DNA from: Chrysemys picta bellii
Lineage: Eukaryota; Chordata; Testudines; Emydidae
Assembly: GCF_011386835.1 (NCBI RefSeq)
Contig: NC_088797.1
Span: 38,439,583 to 38,503,582 of the forward strand
DNA: 64,000 bases
Direction of reading: 5' to 3'
Both the position numbers and the translations under genes were made by a program. Position 1 is the stretch's first letter, and each line of letters begins with the position of its first letter. This document shows, in pieces, positions 22,278 to 33,197 of this stretch. Under the pieces are notes generated by a model. It did not search any database, was not told the origin of the DNA, and saw nothing but the letters and a program-made list of their open reading frames with translations.

Positions 22278-24531
22278 CTTGAGGATGGGGCCTTCTAGTG
22301 TCCATAAGCCAACCAATCAGTGAGGCTTCTAGCTTCCACAGAACAAAAGGTAACACGAAAGTCTCTCCAAATAAAAGCTGATGCTTGTTTTGTATGCACT
22401 ATTATGTATCTTTTTCCAATGCTGATGCTGGTTTGGAGTGGGCTAACTATAGATAGTACAGTAATTTTACTGTTGGCACTACTTTTGTGAAGTCTATTAT
22501 ATATAAACTTTTGTTTTTGAAAAATTGGTGTTAGTTTTGTTCATGTTTAGTTGCACTTTCACGATGAAAATTTACTCAGGCTTCCGTTTAGCTAGAAAGA
22601 CATGTTTTTTAAATTAAACAACTTCTACTGAAGAACAAATGGATTTAAATTACAGGAAAAAATGTTTCATAAAATGCAGAAAAGTTTAGTGAAGCCCAAA
22701 ACTTAAAAAAAAATTCTAGAGGTTTGGCAAAATCCCCAGCACTACTAGGTTCTCACATTCCTCATCTGTATACAGCTAAAGCTGAGATTGTGATACCATC
22801 GCTTTAACTCCCAGTTGCTCTTAACGCTACTTGAAATGATGTGGCATTCATTTCTTTTGCAAATCTAAAGCTTTCTGTACCATTAAGCATTTCTAGTACC
22901 AGTGTTACAGTACTAACAATGAGATAGGAGATGGAAGTAAATCTGGTTCTGAAATGAGTGATGACCTCATAACAAGGTACAGGTGACTATATGGTTCATC
23001 TGCAGGGCAGATGTACCACAGGTAAAGCACATTGGGAATTTTTTCATGCTCTATTGGCCAGAAGCAGTGATTCTCTGGAGAAGGGGAGGATGAGAGAATG
23101 AGCGTGGGTGGTGCTCAGGAATTCACTCTGGTTGGCTGAAGGCTCAGCTCGAAGTAGAAATATGCTGACTTTTTTGTGTGTGTGAGATAAATGTGTTTTA
23201 AGAATACCAATGATTTCTTAATCCAGTTTTGCAAGTACAAACAATTACAATGCTTTGTAAAAGAGCTGCTCAGGTTCCATAATCCTAATGTAACAAAAAT
23301 CAAAATGCCTTTCAACTTTCTGGTTTGAGTGTTTCAGTTTTACTTCTGACAATGCAGGAGTTTGCAATAGTGTCTAAATTTAATCTCTGTACATGAATGT
23401 GTGGGAAAATGTATAAGAAATGGAATCTGGTACTGTACTGTCCTATATTAGTTGATGGCAGTGAGCACTTATGATTTTAACATAGTTGCTATTTTGTATT
23501 TTAAACTTGTTTATTGAAACAGGAAAAGAGCCTGGGTTACTGAGGATGAAAGAATCAAGCATTTCACTCTTTAACATTAGTGATAGGATTTTCCTGATTA
23601 CATCAGTCTTCATTATACATGTGGGAGATTAATGTATTACTTTATGTGACTATGTAGCATGTTTGACTTACACTTTTTCAAAACTATTTTGACACTTAAC
23701 AAGCCTTTGGTGCCCGCGAAACCCATCTCTGGGGCTGCAGTTAGAGTAAGAAAAGTATAGTGCTGAACTGATCTGATCCTAAACCTAGTCCCCAGTGAAC
23801 AGTGCAGTATTGTCATTTTAAAATGCACAGAAAATAAATCAGCATGACATGACATCATTGGCAGGAATTCTTGCTGAGGCTAATCCCCATGCTGCTCTGG
23901 CACGTGCTGATTGAACTGTCTCTCATCCCAAGAGTGAGTTATTCCTGTATCTTGGGCTCAACATGGAGCTGTTTATCCTTTTAAAGTATGTCTTACAGAA
24001 ACATTTAAGAAATAAAAACAACCAATGGAAATGTTTAAAAAAATTTAAATAAGTTGTTGCAATGTTATGAAACCAATTGCAATAGTATTGCGCTAACCAT
24101 TGCATGTAAACAAGAAAGTGAAATTCAATGTAAACTTGTGAAGTCAGCCAAACAGACCCAACAGGAAAAGTTTCCTTCTAGAGTATTTCTCCAAAGTGTA
24201 TTGTAGGATTTTTCCATTCAATAGATTTCAACAACAATGCTCATCCACCTCATAATGGACTTTGAGGAGACATATACCAAATAGGCTATGCTTGGGCTAC
24301 AGTTTACTGCTCCTTGCAGAGCATTGTCTCCCTAATAGTTGCAAATCTTCCCTCTTTTTGTGAGCTTTTTCTACAGGACTCATGATTGTCATAAGTTTAT
24401 TATTATCCTGGGTTATTTTCAATCCTTTCCATTTGTGTGAGCCAAAAGAGTACTGAGCAGAAAGTTAACTCCCTATGTGCCAGCTCCTGGCCTCTGCATG
24501 CTATCCCATGGACTATAAACAGAGGTGGAAC
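22278..24531. other. AT-rich intergenic DNA, nothing recognised
   Basis: No convincing exon, RNA gene or repeat boundary was found. Confidence 0.5.
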
Positions 24532-24891
24532 TAAGGCCTTGGCTACACTTGCAGCTGTACAACGCTGTGAGTTAAACCTGTCTTCGTACAGCTGAATAGG
24601 GAAAGCGCTGCAGTCTGTCCACATTGACAGCTGCCAGCACACTGTCGTGGCCACATTTGCGGCAATTGGAGCGCCATTGGGATCGGTGCATTATGGGCAG
24701 CTATCCCACAGAGCACCTCTTCCCATTCTGGCGCCGTGGGTTGTGGGAAGGGGGCATAGGTGCGGGGGATTCTGGGTCCTGTCCCAACGCCCCATGATGC
24801 ATCGCTTCGCATCCCAGAAATCCCTTTGTTTTCATCCACCTTTGGCACCATCTTTCAGTGGTTTCTGTGCAGCGCGATCTGTCTGCGGGAA

Positions 24892-26131
24892 ATGGAGTCC
24901 GAACTGCTGAGGCGTATGCTGACGAGCCTTGCCAGCACGTCACGTTTGGCTGTCGAACTATTCCTTAAGATCCAAAGTGACAGTGAGAGTGAAGAGTCCG
25001 ACGATGCTATCGAGCCGCGTAATGCGTACGACACGAAATTGCTTATGGCATTCACAGACATGCTCAGTATCGCGGAACGTCGCTTTTGGGCTCGGGAAAC
25101 AAGCACTGAGTGGTGGGATCACATCGTCATGGAAGTCTGGGATGACGAGCAGTGGCTGCAGAACTTTCGGATGAGAAAAGCCACTTTCATGGGAATGTGT
25201 GGGGAGCTCGCCCCCACCCTGTGGCGCAAGCACACGAGATTGAGAGCTGCCCTGCCAGTGGAGAAGCGGGTGGCTATTGCAATCTGGAATCTGGCAATTC
25301 CAGACAGCTAACCATCGGTCGCAAACCAGTTTGGAGTGGGAAAGTCAACCATTGGAATCGTGTTGATGCAAGTTTGCAGGGCCATTAATCGCATCCTACT
25401 CAGAAGAACCTGGGTAACGTGCAGGACATAGTGGATGGCTTTGCACAAATGAGTTTCCCTAACTATGGAGGGGCGATAGATGGGACGCACATTCCTATTC
25501 TGGCACCACCCCACCTAGCATCCAAGTATGTTAATTGGAAGGGGTATTTCTCTGTGGTTCTCCAGGCGCTTGTGGATCACCGTGGGCATTTCACTGACAT
25601 TAACACAGGCTGGCCAGGAAAAGTGCATGAAGCACGCATCTTTGGAATACTTGGCTGTTCAGGAAGCTGCAAGCCGGGACTTTTTTCCCAGAGCGGAAGA
25701 TCACAGTAGGGGAAGTTGAAATGCCCATTGTGATCCTTGGAGATCCTGCTTACCCGTTAATGCTATGGCTCATGAAACCCTACACAGGGAGCCTTGACAG
25801 CAGCAAGGAACGGTTCAACTACAGGCTGAGCCGGTGCTGAATGACTGTGGAGTGTGCCTTTGGCCGTTTAAAGGGCCGCTGGCGATCTCTGTGTGGGAAG
25901 CTGGACTTGGCCGAACACAGCATCCCCGCGGTTATATCCGCGTGCCGTACCCTCCATAATATTTGTGAAGGGAAGGGTGAAAGCTTCACTCAGGCATGGA
26001 CCTCTGAGGTTGAACACCTGGAGGCTGAATTGGCACAGCCAGAGAGCAGGGCTATTACAGGGGCCCAGCACGGGGCTGCAAGGATTAGGGATGCCTTGAG
26101 GGAGCAATTTGAGGCTGAAAACCAGCAGTGA
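24892..26131 (+). pseudogene. Harbinger transposase of E2, inactivated
   Basis: The reading starts at ATG 24892 (MESELLRR), and the order of motifs matches E1 and E3: WARETSTEWWDHI, the helical segment, GGAIDGTHIPI with the first Asp, GDPAYPLM with the second, and ECAFGRLKGRWR with the Glu. It is broken in several places. A TAA lies at 25309-25311 where the relatives have Tyr (PDSY). About 8 bases are missing near 25410 compared with E3. A further frame change occurs near 25650, and a TGA at about 25838 replaces a conserved Arg codon just before the catalytic Glu. An AATAAA at 26254-26259 follows the terminal stop. Confidence 0.9.
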
Positions 26132-26337
26132 TATCTGGTGCCCTGCACAGGAGTGAAGTGCAGTAGTTCCAATCTTTAGGAATCAGTGTTTGCTAAGCTG
26201 ATTTGCAGTGCCTGTTTATTTCCTGGGCTAAGGAATCTTTTACTTTATGCAATAATAAAGAATGTTTTCAAAGCCAAAAAAATCCATTTATTGAAAAGAA
26301 AATGTATTTATTGAAAAGAAACACAACTGCTTGGGAA

Positions 26338-28097
26338 TCAGAAAGGGGAAGGAGGTGGAGTGGGGAACGGTACAATCACAGATTCAACATATGTCCTGTC
26401 TGGTGTGCTGTGCAGTGAGTGCTGCACTTCAGGATAGCTATACTGCATGGTAATGGGGGTTGAGTGCAGAGGGTAAGGGTCGTGGTTTTCAGGGCTGGGT
26501 GGTGAAGATACTGGTGTTGGAGGCAGCTGGTAGCATGAAGAACCCGGAAGTTGGGGAAAGTGGGTTGGAGGTAACAGTGGAGCACAAGGGAAAGAGTTTT
26601 GGGACAAGGGCTGTAGGGCGGGGCGTTTGCTGTACTGCTCCTTCTGCATGGCTACGAGCTGCTGGATAGCGTCTGCTTGGTGCTCCAGGATGCTTATGAG
26701 CCGATCCATGCTTTGCTGCTGGTGCTCCGTGCTTTGCCGCCGGTGCGCTGCGTTTTCCTGGTGGATCCTGCTTTCTCTCTCCCTCCAGTTCTGTGCTTTT
26801 TCATTCTCTTTAATAGATTGCTGCATCACTTCTTGCAGCATGTCTTCTTTGTTTTTTCGCGGTCTCTTCCTGAGTCTTTGCAGTCTCTGAGCAGGCGATA
26901 AGAGGGACGGCTGAGGTCTCAAGGTTGTTGCAGCTGTATAAGCAAAATGCAACATTTAACAGAGGCAGCATTGTTTATAGCAGACAGAGTCATGATTTTC
27001 CCCGCACTTAAGGAGGGCACACACAGGGTCTACACAATAGCATAATGTTCCCGTCCCAAACAGAGCACACATAACCCACGGGAGCCTCAAAATGGTGAGT
27101 AAGGGGGACTGATTGTTTCAGGGCTGTACTGTCCTCTGGGTTTCTGTGCCTTGGGGAGAGCCAACAGCTGCAGGGGGCACCTACACTGAACACTGTCCCA
27201 ACATTTTCCACAGGATGATATCTCGCTGCTGAGGGTGACCTGGGAAGCAAGGGAGGGTCTTCTACTGCAATGCGGCTTCCGCCCTGGCCCATATGCAGTT
27301 TGCCTGTGTGCAGCAATAATCCCCCCGCCCCTCGCGGTACAGTGGCGCGGACACGTTAGCCTGGCTGGGACAAGGACCATGGTGGCTCTCCCGATAAACC
27401 TGCGCAAGCGCATTGCACACATTCTGGATGAGACATTCGAAGAGATTACCAAGGCCAATTACAGCGATGTGATAAACCACATCAATGCACTATTCCACAT
27501 CTAGGCATGCATGCCTAACCCTCCTCTCCCAAAGAGCCTGCACTGAAAAAATTCCTTCCCGAAAAAAACCCCGCTTACCGGGAACCTGCTCTTCTGTTTG
27601 TCCTCCACCAAGTACCGGCCGCTGCGACTGGCTACCTTCCTCCTGGCTCGAGAAGAACTCCTGGCTGCATGCCTCCAGGGATTCTAGGGTGTCTCCATCC
27701 GCCCCACCACCCTCACTCCCGTTTTCCTCCTCCTCCTCCTCTCCCACCCCGGCTCTGAAGTGTCCATGGTGGTGCTCAGAGTGGAGGTGGGGTTAACCCC
27801 AAGTATTGCATCCAGCTCTTTGTAGAATCAGCAGGTCGCGGGGGGAGCACCCGAGCGGCCGTTTGCGTCGCGGGCTTTGCGGTAGGCACTCTGCGGCTCC
27901 TTCACTTTAATCCTGCACTGCAGTGTATCCCGGTCATGGCCCCTTTCCATCATGTCCTTTGATACCTTCCCGAAGGTATCGTAATTCCTATGGCTGGAGC
28001 GCAGCTGGGATTGGACAGCTTCCTCCCCCGAAACACTGATGAGGTCCAGCAACTCGCCATTGCTCCATGCTGGGGCTCGCTTGGTCCATGGAGGCAT
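26338..28097 (-). pseudogene. Myb/SANT-like partner gene of E2, two exons, inactivated
   Basis: Exon 1 runs from ATG 28095-28097 (MPPWTKRAPAWSN) to a donor at 27579 (cccg|gtaagc). It encodes a Myb/SANT-like domain (WSNGELLDLISV... CRIKVKEPQSAYRKARDAN), then an acidic run. Exon 2 starts at 26933 after a cttatacag acceptor and runs to 26338, giving a basic stretch (RLRKRPRKNKEDM), a Gln/Glu-rich coiled-coil-like region and a Pro-rich tail. The join keeps the frame with a split Ala codon. Exon 1 has a stop at 27828-27830 within the HFYKELD motif seen intact in E3, and a frame change before the acidic run. It faces the transposase gene tail to tail. Confidence 0.8.
27214..27504 (+). other. Candidate third open frame, antisense within the E2 partner-gene intron
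   Basis: An acceptor-like ttttccacag precedes an open stretch of 96 codons ending in TAG, on the strand opposite the partner gene and inside its intron. It starts DDISLLRVTWEAREGLLL and ends with an amphipathic segment, LRKRIAHILDETFEEITKAN. E3 has the same acceptor and related segments (38.5-38.8 kb) but with shifts in frame. No ATG lies at its start, so any translation would need an upstream exon. I do not recognise the family. General E2/E3 similarity could explain the conservation. Confidence 0.3.
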
Positions 28098-28505
28098 GGT
28101 CACCTGGAAAGATTTGCTGATAGCACTCCACGCCGTGCCTGGCTGAGCAAACAGGAAGGGGATTTTTAAAATTCCCAGGGAATTTTAAGGGAGGGTCACA
28201 TGGTTGGTTACCTGAGGCCAGGGCAGTAGAGTTTGAACTGATGACCAGAGTGGCTAGAACAGGCATTGTGGGATACTGCCGAATACTTCTGGAGGCCAGT
28301 CATAGCGCATTGGGCGGCCACACTAGTGCCGCTGCGCTGCAGCGGCGGCGCAATACACACTATTCCTCTTGGGGAGGTGGAGTACATGCAGTGCTGCAAC
28401 CACAGAGATACAGCACTGCAAATGCCTTGCCAGTGTGGACAGGGAGTGAGTTACAGCGCTGGGGGTGGCTTTACAGCTCTGTAACTCGCAAGTGTAGCCA
28501 AGGCC

Positions 28506-29264
28506 AAAGTCTAATTTCAAGGTCCAAGACAAGTGAAATGCAAAGAAGTAAGTGGTGCAGATGATCCAGATGAACATTTGATTTTACAGTTTTAACAATA
28601 TTGGGATTCTTAATTACCCGAAGTAAGGTCTTCAAAAAGAAACCTATAACAAATTTATGGCTACCTAAGACTTGATGATCATGATTATAACACATACTGT
28701 GATCATTTGGCTGTGGGGAAAGAGCTCTCCGGTTCACCTGATCTGAAAGCACAGGCCTCTACTATTTGAATAAAGGAGAATCTCCATAAGTTTTTAAAGT
28801 AAAGGGCCTATGCTGCATAACTAAGCAGTTCTGATCCTTTTCATTAGAGAACAATGGATATATACACCCTTGCCATTTCATTACAATTTTCTTGAGCATC
28901 CCTTTAAAATTATTCAAAAAGTACATCATGCCAAATACATTTTGTCCATTTAGAAGTAGGATTTCAATCTCCAGCGTTGAAAGGGAAGTAGTAGCTATAG
29001 TAGATAACACCATTTAACTTACCTCATATGTGTGGTGTTCTTAAAGCACAGAGAGCTTGTATTTCAAAACTAAATGATTTTTATTCAACATTGTGTAGCT
29101 CAGTAAAGAGAGCTTGTTGTAAACTGCAACCACTCCATAGTATGCCCTTTTACAGAGAATACAGGTTGAATTCAAAATGCATTAAAAAGTGACCTAAGAA
29201 CATTCATAGGTCCACAGAACAAAAAACTGTTTAGGATCCATCTTTGACAAAAATCTATGTAGGG
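28506..29264. other. Intergenic DNA, nothing recognised
   Basis: No gene or repeat identified. The last 8 bases are the target duplication of the next hAT. Confidence 0.45.
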
Positions 29265-29665
29265 CAGTGATTCTCAACCAGGGGTACATGTACCCTGGGG
29301 GTTCGCAGAGGTCTTCCAGAGGGTATAACAACTCATCTAGATATTTGCCTAGTTTTAAAACTGGCTACATAAAAATCACTAGCGAAGTCAGTACAAACTA
29401 AAATTTCATACAGACAATTTTATACTGCTCTATATATTATGCACTGAAATATAAGTACAATATTTATATTCCAGTTGATTTTATAATTATGTGGTAAAAT
29501 GAGAAAGTAAGCAATTTTTCAGTAATAGTGTGTTGTGACTCTTTTGTGTTTGTATGTCTGATTTTGTAAGCAAGTCTTTTTTAAGTGAGGTGAGACTTGG
29601 GGGTACGCAAGACAATCCAGACTTCTGAAAGGGGTACAGTAGTCTGGAAAGGTTGAGAGCCACTG
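29265..29665. mobile_element. Non-autonomous hAT, short relative of the 20.6-kb copy
   Basis: The TIRs are cagtgattctcaacc and ggttgagagccactg. The 8-bp flanks are atgtaggg and atgtagag (7 of 8). The right half closely follows 21780-21981 (aagtacaatatttatattcc; agtaatagtgtgttgtgac). It is an internally deleted 401-bp derivative. Confidence 0.88.
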
Positions 29666-29673
29666 ATGTAGAG

Positions 29674-30377
29674 GAACAAACTTCATACAAACCGCTACTG
29701 GGTTAAATTCAGTCACATATTTGCCCAGTGTAATGCGCAGAGGCACTGTGATCACAGTTGCTGGGCTACATGATTTAAACAGGTAGTGTAACACCATCAT
29801 TTCTTTTAATGATCAGTGTAAAAGTAGGGAACCTGGGAAAGAATGTGGCTGACAAATTACCATACCAGGCTGCCACATCCTCCTTTAGAAATACTAATTT
29901 AGAAATTCTAAAAATGGTTTCCATATGTATATTGTATAATATGGGATAGCTAGTACCATGTCCCTTTTCTATTTTAGCTGTCTCACCAGTAGTATTGGTG
30001 AATTTGTGTACCTGAGAGATGTACTGACAGCATAAAGGAGAGAATGATGCTCAGATTTGCCTATGCAAAAGGTGAAAAAGGGGGTTGGTATTTAATCTTC
30101 CTCCCACCCCACTTTCAGAAATAACAGTACAGAAAAATCCCTGTGTATACACACAGTTTCTGAAAGCCCTTTGGGTTCACAATGTTTGATTCCCATATTT
30201 ACAAAGATAAAATAGCAGTGTCTCCTCCGATGCTGGCCATATGGGATAAAATTTCAAAACAGTGCTTGGGAGATGTATGTAATGACTGAGATAGACAGTC
30301 AATCCAACTCAAGAGAGCACTCCATTCAGGGTCTAGGATATGTGCAGATCCAGTTTTTTCCCCTCAGTGGGCATTCC
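29674..30377. other. Intergenic DNA, nothing recognised
   Basis: No gene or repeat identified. Confidence 0.45.
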
Positions 30378-30380
30378 TAA

Positions 30381-30625
30381 GGGTATGTCTACACTGCAAC
30401 TGGGAGTATGCTTCCCAGCATAAGTAGACAGACATGCTTGAGCTAGTGCAAGCCACCCAAGCATGTACCCAGGGGGTCCAGGCAGGTTTGTACTCAGGCA
30501 GCTAGCCTGAATTGCGTGCTACCCCTCCAGCTACACTACTATGTTTAGCATGACATCTCAAACAGAGCTAGTGCTTGTCTACCTGAACTGGGAAGTACGC
30601 TCCCAAGCTGCAGTATCAACATACC
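30381..30625. mobile_element. Harbinger-like MITE
   Basis: The left end gggtatgtctacactgcaac and right end gctgcagtatcaacatacc are diverged inverted repeats. TAA precedes the element. The ends resemble the E1 TIR, so mobilisation by an E1-type transposase is plausible. It is 245 bp and non-coding. Confidence 0.65.
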
Positions 30626-31075
30626 GTTCAAATGCTAACTTAATTTGTGTGTCACTGAACAGACCGAGACCTTCTAAATGATGGAAAAGTCTTAAGTCTG
30701 ACAACCACCTCCCTGCTTGGAGCAGCTCTTTGGTTATTTGTGTTCTGGGGACATCTGCTCCAGCATCTTAAGATATCTATAGCAGACAAGTTCTACTGGT
30801 GCTGTACTCCTTATTCTCAGTCTCTCTCCTGCGTATGATATTGGCTATAGGAAGGCAAGGCCAATGCAGAGCTATAGCATGTCTGTGAGGAAAAGGTGGC
30901 TACGGATTTTGAAAAGTGACTTCTAACCTGGTGTACTGAGTGGAATGGAAGACCTGATTTCTTTAAATGGGCTTTCAGTGTGCATTTTTTGTGCATAATA
31001 ATGAAATGATTCCTTCATTCATAGGAATATATCAGAGTGCAGTCATACATGAATCATGCACTTCATGTGCATTGT

Positions 31076-31240
31076 ATCAGAGGGGTAGCCGTGCTAGTCT
31101 GAATCTGCAAAAAGCAACAGAGGGTCCTGTGGTACCCTTAAGACTAACAGAAGTATTGGAGCATAAGCTCCCGTGAGCTCTTTGTATGCTCCAATACTTC
31201 TGTTAGTCTTAAGGGTACCACAGGACCCTCTGTTGCTTTT
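31076..31240. mobile_element. Palindromic Penelope-like double tail
   Basis: A minus-strand Penelope-like tail (starting atcagaggggtagccgtgct) is joined head to head with a plus-strand tail. The arms 31110-31165 and 31185-31240 are perfect 56-bp inverted repeats around a 19-bp loop. The whole unit is flanked by a perfect 14-bp direct repeat, ttcatgtgcattgt, at 31062-31075 and 31241-31254. The duplication implies a single insertion event of the composite. Confidence 0.9.
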
Positions 31241-31254
31241 TTCATGTGCATTGT

Positions 31255-32842
31255 GAAGCAGGAGGCTGATGTGAATTGTGAATTCACTTTGGTTGTCTGG
31301 AAAGCATCTCTCTGGAGCAAAATATACAAAACGAACAAACATTGCCTGGGCTACTGGGAAGATTAATATACATGTCCAGTATTTGTAACAATGTCTCATT
31401 GTCTAGAGAACCCCTCTTAATGGTATAGCTTTTTGACACTGTCTTTGGGCAAATCTTGACACACAGGGCATTTAAAATCCGCTTGGCTTTGGAACAAGCG
31501 CTGCTCCGCTAGGTGAAAGCCAGCAATGAGGGAACTAGTGTGGGATTACATGGATCCACAAACCAGGCCCCCTCATTACAGGTGGCAGTGCCCATAGAGA
31601 CTACTGAAATTTCAGTAATGGTTATGGAGCAGCTACAATGCTGTTCTGCAGTCTGTGGGTCCGGGGGGATCCCATTCTCCTGATACATGTGGAACGTCCC
31701 ACACATTACTGTACATGGGGACCAACATTTGGTCCTTTGTGACTAACCTTTGCAGTGGAACAGGTACATTAGCATTCTGGTATGTACTCAATTCATCTAT
31801 ACTTTTCTTGTAAAGCAGCATTATTGTATAGCTAGCAGTACCTGCCTTTCAGGATTTTGCAGTAAAATAACTTTTTCTGAGAATGTATACTTAATGACTT
31901 TAGCAGCTAAGACTGACAAATGCTTCAGACAAGAAAGAAGAGGCCTATAAACTATTTACCATCTTTAGCTTAGAAACGTTCACCGTTATAATAGAATACA
32001 ATTTTTGTCTGTGCAAACTTCAGTGTCTTGTCCCGTGAGTATATTTTGTGAAAGGAAGAAACACAATAAACAACTGGAAATATGACCCTGTATAATAAGG
32101 CATGTAAAATTTCTGCAGGGTAGCAGCTAGTATGGGAGGTTTGTTGCCTTTTCTGATTCTGATTTCTGACATTACACACCTGAGTCTCATTCTTGTTTGA
32201 AAGTGAATATAAGTAGCTAATGAATGTATTGGATTCCTAGTGGTTTAAGTAGTTATAAACATGCTTTATTTACCCAACCTCCCTTATGGTCAGTACCAAT
32301 ATTTCACAAACAAAGCTGATCCCGCAAAGCCCAGTCAGTTCTGTGAAACTGACCAGTTGTTGCTAACAGTAATGGAAATGGATTTAACTGCTAGAAAACA
32401 GTTTTTAGTGCTATTGCAGGAAGCTCATCTAAATGACACTATCTGAATGTGTTATACACTTTTCACCCAGTTCTATTTATCTTCTGTTAATTTTTCATTT
32501 TTTGATGGAATTGTCTTGGTTTTGTCAAAAAACAAAAACCCAAACCAAACCCCCTTTCAGTTTCTGAAAACCAAAAGATTCAAATTTTTTGACCCAAAAA
32601 AACCCACAAAAAAGTTTATAGCCATTTTTTTCAGAAATAAAGTCATTTTTTTGACCATCTGTACTGTTAAACCATTTTCAACACTAGCTTAAGGGGACCT
32701 TTAACTGAAAACAGTTACCAAAAGGTACATTTCCTAGATTATATGATGGACATGGGAGAATGCACCAAGAAGTGTATTGTATAAATTGGATACCCAAATC
32801 ACTCTTTCCTTACTTCACTATTATTTCATTACATAATTCAAA
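31255..32842. other. AT-rich intergenic DNA, nothing recognised
   Basis: No convincing exon, RNA or repeat boundary was found. Confidence 0.45.
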
Positions 32843-32850
32843 TTTATTGA

Positions 32851-33189
32851 TAGGGCCTTACCAAATTCATAACCATGAAAAATGTGCCATCCTTACTTCT
32901 CTGCTGCTGCTGGCAGAGGCTCTGCCTTCGGAGCTGGGCCCCCGGCCAGTAGCCACCGCTCTTCAGCTGCCCAGCTCTGAAGGTAGCGCCGCCGCCAGCA
33001 GCAGCCTCCACAACCCCCCAACAATAACCTTGAAGCCTCCCCCCCACACTCCTTTTTGTGTCAGGACCCCTACAACTATAACACCATGAAATTTCAGATG
33101 TAAATAGCTGAAATCATGTAATTTACAATTTTTAAAATCCTATGACGATGAGATGTACCAAAATGGACCGTAAATTTGGTAAGGCCCTA
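32851..33189. mobile_element. Non-autonomous hAT element (taccaaattca family), copy 2
   Basis: The TIRs tagggccttaccaaatt and aatttggtaaggcccta match perfectly. The 8-bp target duplication tttattga is perfect (32843-32850 and 33190-33197). Its right half (ccatgaaatttcagatgtaa) matches the copy at 17613-18069, which also preserves the internal ttcagagctgg/cagctgcccag segment. Confidence 0.9.
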
Positions 33190-33197
33190 TTTATTGA

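Larger units (their letters stand above)
24535..28505 (+). mobile_element. PIF/Harbinger DNA transposon E2, full length with broken genes
   Basis: The 3971-bp element has TIRs ggccttggctacacttgc and gcaagtgtagccaaggcc, perfect over 18 bases. The left flank is TAA and the right flank AAA, compatible with a decayed three-base target duplication. It carries a transposase remnant on the plus strand and a Myb/SANT-like gene on the minus strand, converging near 26.25 kb. A third open stretch lies in the intron of the latter. E2 and E3 belong to one subfamily distinct from E1. Confidence 0.92.

Noticed and set aside
26338..28097. E2 and E3 partner-gene first exons are both 519 bases, suggesting one shared frameshift
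   Set aside because: Comparing the linkers by eye, the frame changes at different points in the two copies, so independent lesions are more likely. The equal length may be chance.
31076..31240. The 56-bp inverted repeat as a transcription terminator or microRNA hairpin
   Set aside because: Its sequence is the Penelope tail in both arms and it is bracketed by a target duplication, so it is a retroelement insertion.
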